This document shows, one piece after another, positions 6,264-13,072 of a stretch of 17,853 nucleotides of DNA (positions are counted from its first letter, which is position 1; every line of letters begins with the position of its first letter). The notes under the pieces are model-generated. The model was not told the DNA's origin, did not search any database, and saw only the letters and a list, made by a program, of their open reading frames with translations. A program made the translations under genes and the position numbers. The DNA comes from Firmicutes bacterium UBA1535 (GTDB lineage: Bacteria; Bacillota; Clostridia; Tissierellales; Sedimentibacteraceae), in NCBI GenBank assembly GCA_002323775.1, contig DCPV01000149.1, forward strand, positions 1-17,853. Direction: 5' to 3'.

Positions 6264-8147
6264 ATGGAAAAAATAATATCTAAGAAAATAAAAAAAATAA
6301 TTATTAATTCTGATAAAAATGCTATAAATGATGACATCAAATATATTAACAATATTAAAAGCAGCTTATATTTTTTTGCAAAGATTATATATACAAATAA
6401 ATTTATAAATAAATTAGATATAAAAAAAATTTCTGAAAATTATACAGAAAATATGAAACTTTTCGACAAAAAATCAGTCTTATTATTTAAGGGCTATGAT
6501 GAATTTGAATTTTCTGATAAGAGCTATGAAATAAAAATATTAGAAATGCTGGCTGAACTAGAGGAAAGCATTGATATAAACAGCTTAAATATATCTGCTC
6601 TATACGAAAACCTCGTATCAGATACGGAAAGAAAAATATTAGGACAAGTGTATACACCAGAAACGATAATAGACGAGATGCTTGATTTAGTTTTTAAGGA
6701 TAGGCAAATAAATGGTGAATTAAAAATTTTAGACCCCTCCTGTGGCGGCGGATATTTTTTATTGAGAGCATATAGAAGAATAAAAGAAAAGCTATCACTT
6801 GAAAAGCATATATTAGAAAATATGATTTATGGTGTAGATATAGATAAATTTTCATGCTTTTTAACAAAAGCGAGCTTGTGCTTTGAATCAAATATACCAG
6901 ATATAAAGTTTAATATTTTTCATAAAGATTTTCTAATGGATTTTAATCCTGATTATAAATTTGATATTATAATTGGAAATCCACCATATATAGGACATAA
7001 AAACATAGGAAAGCAGTATAGGGAAAGCCTAAAAAGTAAATATACAGAAGTCTTTTATGATAAATCTGATATTTCATATTGCTTTTTCAAGGCTAGCCAT
7101 CTATTGCTAAATCAAAATGGAAAAATATGCTTTATAACCTCAAGATACTTTTTAGAAGCAAAATATGCTGACAGACTGAGATATTATATTATAAATAATA
7201 TAAATATATTAAAAATACTTGATTATAACGGATATAAGGTTTTTAAAAATGTAAATGTAAGCCCTATGATAATTCTTATGGAAAATATAACAGATAATTC
7301 CAAAATTATTGAGATTAAGAAGTATAATAATCGAGGTGCTTTCATATCCTTTAATGTTGAGAAAACTGAGCTTGATAAAAACGGTTGGGTTTTGCTGAGC
7401 CCTGAAGAAAAACAAGTTTACGAAAAAATTATATCAAAATGTAATTTTAAAATCCAAGATATTGGGTATATAAAACAAGGAATAATAACCGGATATGACG
7501 AAGCTTTTATTGTAAAAGAGGAAGATATTATAAAAAATAAGCTTGAAAAAAATCTTCTTAGAAAATGGATTAAAAACAGTAACATAAGCGATAAGGGAGT
7601 CAATTTTGAAGGATTATATATTTTATATACGAATTTGATTGATGATGAAAAAAATTATCCGAATACTATAGAATATTTGAAGAAATACAAGGACAGATTG
7701 ATTAGCAGGAGAGAATGTAAGACAGGTGTTAGAAAATGGTACGAGCTTCAATGGGGAAGAAATTTAAGCTTATTTGAAGACAATAAAATTATTTTTCCTT
7801 ACAAAGCTAAAAATAATAATTTTTACTATGATAACAATAAATTTTTATGCAGTGCTGATATATATTCTCTTGTTGTAGACGAAGATAAGGTAACATATAA
7901 CTATATTGTAAATTATTTGAATTCAAGTATATTTGAGTTTATATTCAAATGTAATGCTAAAAAGGTTGGAGAAAAGCTATATGAATATTATCCGAATAAA
8001 TTAGAAAATATGCAGATATTTATTCCTCCAAATAAAAATGATAAAATTTTCTTAAAAAGTAATAAAAAATATATTGAAAATTATCTCGAAAAGGTGTTTA
8101 ATATATCCTTGGAAGATAAATTTTTAATAAATCATTACATAAATTAA
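6264..8147 (+). CDS. Orphan N6-adenine DNA methyltransferase, CamA-like (Eco57I/TaqI type)
   Basis: The 627-residue protein is a class I N6-adenine DNA methyltransferase. Motifs in order: VYTPETI (Tyr130, motif X), the SAM-binding DPSCGGGYFLL (Asp157, motif I), and the catalytic NPPYIGHKNIGKQ with Asn239-Pro-Pro-Tyr (motif IV). The C-terminal half is a target-recognition domain with KQGIITGYDEAF, RRECKTGVRKWYELQWGR, a SADIYS block, LNSS and YEYYPNKLEN. From memory these blocks resemble CamA of C. difficile, the orphan enzyme that methylates CAAAAA and is needed for normal sporulation (about 577 residues). The first ~125 residues are extra relative to CamA; they are Lys/Ile/Asn-rich and show no nuclease motif. 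No restriction gene is nearby. ATG 6264 is preferred over ATG 6249 because AGGAG (6253-6257) lies 6 bases before it. Methyltransferase class is sure; CamA orthology is likely but unproven. Confidence 0.9.
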   Translation: MEKIISKKIKKIIINSDKNAINDDIKYINNIKSSLYFFAKIIYTNKFINKLDIKKISENYTENMKLFDKKSVLLFKGYDEFEFSDKSYEIKILEMLAELEESIDINSLNISALYENLVSDTERKILGQVYTPETIIDEMLDLVFKDRQINGELKILDPSCGGGYFLLRAYRRIKEKLSLEKHILENMIYGVDIDKFSCFLTKASLCFESNIPDIKFNIFHKDFLMDFNPDYKFDIIIGNPPYIGHKNIGKQYRESLKSKYTEVFYDKSDISYCFFKASHLLLNQNGKICFITSRYFLEAKYADRLRYYIINNINILKILDYNGYKVFKNVNVSPMIILMENITDNSKIIEIKKYNNRGAFISFNVEKTELDKNGWVLLSPEEKQVYEKIISKCNFKIQDIGYIKQGIITGYDEAFIVKEEDIIKNKLEKNLLRKWIKNSNISDKGVNFEGLYILYTNLIDDEKNYPNTIEYLKKYKDRLISRRECKTGVRKWYELQWGRNLSLFEDNKIIFPYKAKNNNFYYDNNKFLCSADIYSLVVDEDKVTYNYIVNYLNSSIFEFIFKCNAKKVGEKLYEYYPNKLENMQIFIPPNKNDKIFLKSNKKYIENYLEKVFNISLEDKFLINHYIN

Positions 8148-8159
8148 AGGTGAGCTATA

Positions 8160-9758
8160 ATGAAAAAGATTTTTGCACTTATTTTAATACTAATTTTATT
8201 ATTTACTCAAACTGCTTTTGCTGAAATATATTATAATGATGTATTTGTTCATTGGAGCAGAAATGATGTAAATTACGCTACAAATGTGTTGGGCGTTTTC
8301 AAGGGCTATTCTGACATGAGCTTTAAACCGGATGGGAACATATCAAGAAGTGAGTTTATCACAATATTGGTTCGTACTGGATATAAGCTAGGTGTTATAG
8401 AGGAGATTTATGATAGTTCTATGAAATATGCTGATATGAGCATAGACCACTGGTCCTATACATTTGTTATATCATTTTATGAATACATGGAAAAAAACTT
8501 TAAAAATTACAGGTTTGAAGATGTATTTAGAGGCTCTAATTTTGAGCCTAACAAAGCTATAACAAGAGAGGAAGCAATAGCACTTACAGCAGTTTTGTGT
8601 AGAAATTCGATATATGACAATGAACTTGAATTTTTAGATATAGATAAAAACTATAAGTTTTATGATGAAGTTAAAACCTTGTATAACAGTGGCATTGTAA
8701 CGGGATATGATGGAAACGTATTGAATCTTTACAATAATATCAGCAGAGGAGAGTCTGCTGCGTTGATTAGAAGAATTTATGATAATATTAAAGAAAGCTT
8801 TGGCAATAATTTAATAAGTCTTAAGTATATGCCGGTAAAAGGAGAAGACATCTTATCATTATTCGGAAATTATAACATGAACACAAAAGATGAGCAGGAA
8901 AAAAGATATATTAAAGCTAAAAACACTCTTGAACAAATAGAATTTAGTGGTTATATATTTCCTGAAGAAAAGCATCTGTATGATTCAGACCCTATAGGAA
9001 CATTAAAGTCTTTAAAATCAGCAGGATTTCCAAATAGATCAGGAGTAAATTTTTACTTGCTGAAATATGGAAAACTTTCAAATAAAGAAAACATGGCTTT
9101 AGCTAATGACATACTTAATGACCTGGTTGGCAGAAAGGATCTAAATGATGCAGACAAAATGCAGTTATTCAATCAAATAAGCAAGTATAATACGACAGAA
9201 ACCTTATATATGACTGCTCTTAAAAAATGGCATGAAAGTACAACAAATGATAATGTAAAGTTCAATATTAAGGTTTTTAGATATTCATATTATATAAAGA
9301 ATGGCAATAAAAATTTTGTCAGAGCAATGATTTATGAGGATTTGAAATCAGGGACTGATTTTAATAAAATTACAGCTATAACATGGGATATTAATGAAAC
9401 TCTTAGCTTTGACTTTTTGGATATGTCTCAAGTAAAAATGTATTTTAATGTATACAATACTTTAGACTATAATCCTTTAACTTACAACCCGAATAATTCG
9501 AAAGTTAGTATTCTTAAAAATATAGTTATAGTTGATGAAAATGAAGCTGTAGATTTATCACAAATTAAAAGTGAAGATTTATATTACAGATATTCACTTA
9601 ACAAGGCATATATCCTAAAATATGTAGGAGAAAAAGAAAGAGCCTTCGCAGACATGATGAATGACTACAAAATAGTAAAGAGTATGAACATGTACAAGGT
9701 AAAAAAACTTGATATTGATAGTAATTATAATTCAATTTTGAAGTATTTTAAAAAGTAA
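8160..9758 (+). CDS. Exported protein with three S-layer homology domains
   Basis: The 532-residue protein has a signal peptide (MKKIFALILILILLFTQTAFA, cleavage after AFA). Three SLH domains follow: about residues 24-75 (NDVFVHWSRNDVNYA, GYSDMSFKPDGNISRSEFI), 88-145 (YADMSIDHWSY, FEPNKAITREEAIAL) and 157-208 (FLDIDKNYKFYDEVK, ISRGESAALIRRIY). SLH domains bind pyruvylated cell-wall polymers and anchor proteins to the surface. Residues about 215-532 show no motif I recognise. They are Lys/Asp/Tyr-rich and could be a structural or binding part. The gene starts 12 bases after the methyltransferase stop with AAAGGTGAG as ribosome site, so the two are co-transcribed. A terminator follows. Confidence 0.85.
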   Translation: MKKIFALILILILLFTQTAFAEIYYNDVFVHWSRNDVNYATNVLGVFKGYSDMSFKPDGNISRSEFITILVRTGYKLGVIEEIYDSSMKYADMSIDHWSYTFVISFYEYMEKNFKNYRFEDVFRGSNFEPNKAITREEAIALTAVLCRNSIYDNELEFLDIDKNYKFYDEVKTLYNSGIVTGYDGNVLNLYNNISRGESAALIRRIYDNIKESFGNNLISLKYMPVKGEDILSLFGNYNMNTKDEQEKRYIKAKNTLEQIEFSGYIFPEEKHLYDSDPIGTLKSLKSAGFPNRSGVNFYLLKYGKLSNKENMALANDILNDLVGRKDLNDADKMQLFNQISKYNTTETLYMTALKKWHESTTNDNVKFNIKVFRYSYYIKNGNKNFVRAMIYEDLKSGTDFNKITAITWDINETLSFDFLDMSQVKMYFNVYNTLDYNPLTYNPNNSKVSILKNIVIVDENEAVDLSQIKSEDLYYRYSLNKAYILKYVGEKERAFADMMNDYKIVKSMNMYKVKKLDIDSNYNSILKYFKK

Positions 9759-9773
9759 TTTTAATAATAGTAT

Positions 9774-9817
9774 AAAAGCAGAAACGTCCTCTAAATGGAA
9801 GATGATTCTGCTTTTTT
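9774..9817 (+). terminator. Terminator between the SLH gene and acpS
   Basis: AAAAGCAGAA (9774-9783) pairs with TTCTGCTTTT (9806-9815), ending in a T run. The A run on the left means it could also terminate acpS transcripts from the minus strand. Confidence 0.75.
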
Positions 9818-9854
9818 ATATTTATATAATGAGATATTGTTTTAAATATATAAA

Positions 9855-10241
9855 TTATTTAAAATCATAAAAAAATTTTTCAGCAACAGCAAAGGCTACC
9901 GCATAGTCTTTTTCATGAGATATGGTAATATTGATTTTATCTATACCCTTATCTCTTGAAATTTCTAAGGCTTTGTTATGTAAAAATATTTCTGGTTTAT
10001 CAAATTCATCTTTTATTATCTCTATGTCAGTTATATTAAAACCAGATATGCCTGTTCCTAAAGCCTTAGATACAGCCTCTTTAGCGGCGAATAATCCAGC
10101 AGCTGTCTGGGGATTGTAATGCCTTCTGCTTAAATAATCCTGTTCCTCTTGTGTGTAAATTTTATTTACAAAATTTTGATTTTCAATATTTTTTTCTATC
10201 CTATTAACCTGTACTATATCAATTCCTATACCAAATATCAT
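9855..10241 (-). CDS. acpS: Holo-[acyl-carrier-protein] synthase
   Basis: AcpS transfers 4'-phosphopantetheine from coenzyme A to the serine of acyl carrier protein, activating it for fatty-acid synthesis. The 128-residue product has the usual length and motifs: IFGIGIDIVQVNRIE at the start with the metal-binding Asp8, FAAKEAVSKALGTGI with Glu55, and the late ITISHEKDYAVAFAVAE. On the minus strand AAAGGAG lies a few bases before the ATG. It stands alone, convergent with the SLH gene and divergent from upp. Confidence 0.96.
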   Translation of the reverse strand: MIFGIGIDIVQVNRIEKNIENQNFVNKIYTQEEQDYLSRRHYNPQTAAGLFAAKEAVSKALGTGISGFNITDIEIIKDEFDKPEIFLHNKALEISRDKGIDKINITISHEKDYAVAFAVAEKFFYDFK

Positions 10242-10285
10242 GTTGAACTCCTTTGAAAAAAATTATCACTTACAAATTTTTATAC

Positions 10286-10314
10286 TTGAATTATATAACA
10301 TATGGTGTTAAAAT
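10286..10314 (+). promoter_or_regulatory. upp promoter
   Basis: TTGAAT (10286-10291), a 17-base spacer and TAAAAT (10309-10314), preceded by TGT as an extended -10 element. It lies in the divergent acpS-upp gap about 100 bases before the upp start. Confidence 0.6.
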
Positions 10315-10414
10315 AAAATAAAAATTTTTACAAATTCTAATCACTATACAAAATATGTTTCCAATATTTGTATGAAATTAGCATTACAAAACTTTTAAAT
10401 ACAAGGAGATTTAT

Positions 10415-11047
10415 ATGCAAACAAATGTTACTCTAATAACACACCCATTAATTCAACACAAAATTTCAATTTTAAGAGATAAAAATACTACTTCCAAGGA
10501 TTTCAGAGAATTAACAAGAGAAATAGCAATGCTTATGGCTTATGAAGTTACAAGAAACTTACCCTTACAGGATAAACAAATAGAAACACCTCTATCGCCA
10601 ATGACTGGTAAAGAGTTATCCGGATATGATTTAGCAATAGTTCCTATTCTTAGAGCAGGACTTGGCTTAGTAGACGGAATATTAGATTTGATACCAAATG
10701 CAAAAGTAGGTCATATCGGACTTTATAGAAATGAAGAAACCTTAGAGCCTGTTGAATATTACTGCAAGCTTCCAAAGGATATACAAAATAGAGTTGTAAT
10801 TATAACAGAGCCAATGCTTGCAACAGGCGGTTCAATGATAGATGCTGTTAATTTACTTAAAAAGCATGGAGCAAAAAATATAAAATCAATGCACCTTGTA
10901 TGTTCAGAAATAGGAATAAAAAGATTGACAGAGGCTCACCCGGATATAGAAATCTATACACCGGTTATTGATAAATCACTAAATGAGAATGGATATATAG
11001 TTCCGGGACTAGGAGATGCCGGAGACAGACTGTTTGGAACTAAATAA
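10415..11047 (+). CDS. upp: Uracil phosphoribosyltransferase
   Basis: Upp makes UMP from uracil and PRPP in pyrimidine salvage. The 210-residue protein has the family length and blocks: [20 protein letters not shown], the [15 protein letters not shown] loop, the PRPP-binding [13 protein letters not shown], and the C-terminal uracil-binding [20 protein letters not shown]. One oddity is that the residue before PML is Glu132 where most Upp proteins have Asp, and the following strand reads VCSEIGI instead of the usual APEG-type sequence. Both are probably tolerated. The ribosome site is AAGGAG, 8 bases before the ATG. It is a single-gene unit with its own promoter. Confidence 0.96.
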   Translation: MQTNVTLITHPLIQHKISILRDKNTTSKDFRELTREIAMLMAYEVTRNLPLQDKQIETPLSPMTGKELSGYDLAIVPILRAGLGLVDGILDLIPNAKVGHIGLYRNEETLEPVEYYCKLPKDIQNRVVIITEPMLATGGSMIDAVNLLKKHGAKNIKSMHLVCSEIGIKRLTEAHPDIEIYTPVIDKSLNENGYIVPGLGDAGDRLFGTK

Positions 11048-11061
11048 AAAATTGTAAAATT

Positions 11062-11106
11062 AATATAACACAGATTTTATATTTAAAATAAAAGCTGTGT
11101 TATATT
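11062..11106 (+). terminator. Bidirectional terminator between upp and the cyclophilin gene
   Basis: AATATAACACAG (11062-11073) pairs with CTGTGTTATATT (11095-11106). The 21-base loop contains a further AT-only inverted repeat (ATTTTA/TAAAAT). The flanking T tract is weak, but the position between convergent genes supports the call. Confidence 0.65.
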
Positions 11107-11130
11107 TTATCTACGATAAATTAAAAATTA

Positions 11131-11649
11131 TTATACAGTTTCAGGATCTTCGAATTTTTCGCCAAAAGTATCTACTGTTACCTTTTTAATTCTTACTTCT
11201 TCCTTAGGTCTGTCCATTTGGTCAGTCTTAGAACTTGCTATCCTATCTACTACGTTCATTCCATCTATAATCTTTCCAAAAGCAGCATATTGTCCGTCAA
11301 GATGAGGTGAATTTCTGTGCATTATAAAGAATTGTGAACCTGCTGAATTAGGATTCATTGATCTAGCCATTGATAAAACACCATCTGTATGCTTTAAATC
11401 ATTTTTAAAGCCATTCATGGCAAATTCGCCTTTTATGCTGTAGCCAGGGCCTCCCATTCCTGTTCCATCAGGGCAGCCTCCTTGTATCATAAATCCCTTT
11501 ATTACTCTATGAAAGATTTTTCCATCATAGAAGCCCTTATTTATCAGAGATATGAAATTTCTAACTGTATTGCCTGCTATCTCAGGATAAAGCTCTGCTT
11601 TCATTATATCTCCATTTTCTAATTCAAATGTTACTATTGGTAGTGTCAT
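11131..11649 (-). CDS. Cyclophilin-type peptidyl-prolyl cis-trans isomerase
   Basis: The 172-residue cytoplasmic cyclophilin speeds cis-trans isomerisation of proline bonds in folding proteins. Visible signature blocks are TVRNFISLINKGFYDGKIFHRVIKGFMIQGG (residues about 28-58, with the catalytic Arg of FHRV), GGPGYSIKGEF, GVLSMAR, NSAGSQFFIMHRNSPHLDG and YAAFGKIIDGM. There is no signal peptide, so this is a PpiB-like cytosolic enzyme. The AAGGAGG site lies just before the ATG on the minus strand. It is a single gene, convergent with upp. Confidence 0.95.
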   Translation of the reverse strand: MTLPIVTFELENGDIMKAELYPEIAGNTVRNFISLINKGFYDGKIFHRVIKGFMIQGGCPDGTGMGGPGYSIKGEFAMNGFKNDLKHTDGVLSMARSMNPNSAGSQFFIMHRNSPHLDGQYAAFGKIIDGMNVVDRIASSKTDQMDRPKEEVRIKKVTVDTFGEKFEDPETV

Positions 11650-11749
11650 ATTTCCTCCTTATATTTCCAAACGCTATTTAAGCATCAATATTAATACTTT
11701 AACTTATAATTAAAAAAATTTCAATAGAAATATTTTTTCTTAAAAAGAT

Positions 11750-11779
11750 TTAACAATATTTAAAATATAGCATTATAAT
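11750..11779 (+). promoter_or_regulatory. Possible promoter of the cysteine-rich protein gene
   Basis: TTAACA (11750-11755) and TATAAT (11774-11779), spacer 18, give a fair sigma-A match about 160 bases before the gene. The long AT-rich leader after it shows no recognised riboswitch. A CATACGAA sequence at 11892-11899 resembles a sigma-E -10 box (CATACANT) but no matching -35 box was found. Confidence 0.4.
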
Positions 11780-11939
11780 AGTTAGATATAAAAAATGACT
11801 GGGGCTTACTAAAAAAAACTCCAAACTAAATTATATTACAAAAATCTATAAATATTCGATATTTCTTTCAAGCTTAGTAACAAGATTTTTACATACGAAT
11901 ATATTAAAAGTAACTTAATTTAATAGGAGGTAATTTTGC

Positions 11940-12962
11940 ATGACATGCTTAAACAATAATAACAACAATAGTAATTTAAGCAATAACAATAACAATAGCA
12001 ATGTCAGTCCCAGAACGAACATTATTAGAGAAAAATGCTGTATAGGTCAGACAGGATGCTCTTGGAGTGGAAATTTAGATGATGTGGTACTTGAGCCAGT
12101 TTATGTACAAAAAATATATGATGCAGCTTTATTTAATTTACAAGGAATTTCTTTTGCTCATGACCTAGCTTTTTCTCCTAGACTTCCAGCAGGCTCAACT
12201 GTTGTAGGAATAAACTTTATTAACATTACAAAATTCTTCGATCCAACGAACAGTGCTTCACCAGATAATTTTAGAATAAAACCTGAAACTGTTCTTCAAG
12301 GAGCTCAATTTGTTCAATGCGACGGACAGGACGAAAAAGTAGTTGGACCAGACGGAAAATGCTCACAAAAGATTATATATATAGATACATCGTGCTGTGA
12401 TGCTCTTGGTAGAGGAACTCCAGTATTTGGAAGTCAAAATATAACAATTCAGGGATTAGTAAGAATTGATATGGAAGTTAGATATACTGATGAGAATTCA
12501 AGCAGCTCTTGCCCTCTAACTCAAGTTTTGACAGCATTCTTCCCAATCAAAGCACCAGGAAATGGCGGAGACTTAGTATTGACTAACTTCTTCGAGCTTT
12601 GCGTTCCATCTGTATTTGAAGGAGCATTCTTCCCAAGATTTGCTGAGATATGCAACGCATTATTTACAGGAAGATTGATGACAAACAATCTTATAAGAGA
12701 CGTTTTCGTAACTGAAAATGGAACTGTAAGGGCTAATATTATAATTTCAATCTGTGTAAGCTGTGAAAAGAAAATTCTAGTACCTGCACAATTGTGTGTA
12801 CTTTCTACAGGATTTACTCAGCTATCACCAGAAACTGGAGCTATTTGCCCTACATTCCCATCATTATTCCCTAGACAAATTGATGAAAATTCAATTGAAA
12901 GCGAAGGCGGTAATAACGGAAACAATTCAAATTCAGGAAATAGACGAGGCTGTTGCTCATAA
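11940..12962 (+). CDS. Cysteine-rich protein of unknown function, candidate spore-surface protein
   Basis: I do not recognise a characterised family. The 340-residue product has 17 cysteines, including Cys pairs at 33-34, 152-153 and at the C-terminus (GCCS). It has no signal peptide or membrane segment. The first 23 residues are Asn/Ser-rich with a nine-residue repeat NNNNNSN[LV]S, and the tail is Gly/Asn/Ser-rich (GGNNGNNSNSGN). The core (about 44-310) looks like a beta-rich globular domain containing LEPVYVQKIYDAALFNLQG. Similar sequences, as I recall, are clostridial hypothetical proteins. Cysteine pairs, low-complexity ends and the lack of an export signal suit a coat or exosporium protein assembled from the mother-cell cytoplasm, but that is inference. 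AGGAGG (11925-11930) lies 9 bases before the ATG. It is a single-gene unit ending in a bidirectional terminator. Confidence 0.75.
   Translation: MTCLNNNNNNSNLSNNNNNSNVSPRTNIIREKCCIGQTGCSWSGNLDDVVLEPVYVQKIYDAALFNLQGISFAHDLAFSPRLPAGSTVVGINFINITKFFDPTNSASPDNFRIKPETVLQGAQFVQCDGQDEKVVGPDGKCSQKIIYIDTSCCDALGRGTPVFGSQNITIQGLVRIDMEVRYTDENSSSSCPLTQVLTAFFPIKAPGNGGDLVLTNFFELCVPSVFEGAFFPRFAEICNALFTGRLMTNNLIRDVFVTENGTVRANIIISICVSCEKKILVPAQLCVLSTGFTQLSPETGAICPTFPSLFPRQIDENSIESEGGNNGNNSNSGNRRGCCS
11955..12008 (+). repeat. Imperfect 27-base tandem repeat coding Asn/Ser tract
   Basis: Two adjacent 27-base units code for residues 6-14 and 15-23 (NNNNNSNLS and NNNNNSNVS), built mostly of AAY codons. The unit is a multiple of three, so copy changes would keep the frame. 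Confidence 0.7.
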
Positions 12963-13016
12963 TATTTTTATTATATCAACCCTCATTAAGTATGACATAA
13001 TTAATAAATGCTATAA

Positions 13017-13050
13017 AAAAAAGCTATTGAAATTTCTCAATAGCTTTTTT
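13017..13050. terminator. Bidirectional terminator between convergent genes
   Basis: A 14-bp stem, AAAAAAGCTATTGA (13017-13030) with TCAATAGCTTTTTT (13037-13050) and a 6-base loop, has A and T runs on the two sides. It can end both the cysteine-rich gene transcript and the minus-strand transglutaminase operon; the stop of the latter is 23 bases away. Confidence 0.88.
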
Positions 13051-13072
13051 ATTGTTACCAACAATAAATCTT

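Noticed and set aside
6264..6640. A restriction nuclease domain in the N-terminal extension of the methyltransferase
   Set aside because: No PD-(D/E)xK pattern is visible, and the protein is much shorter than fused Eco57I-type enzymes.
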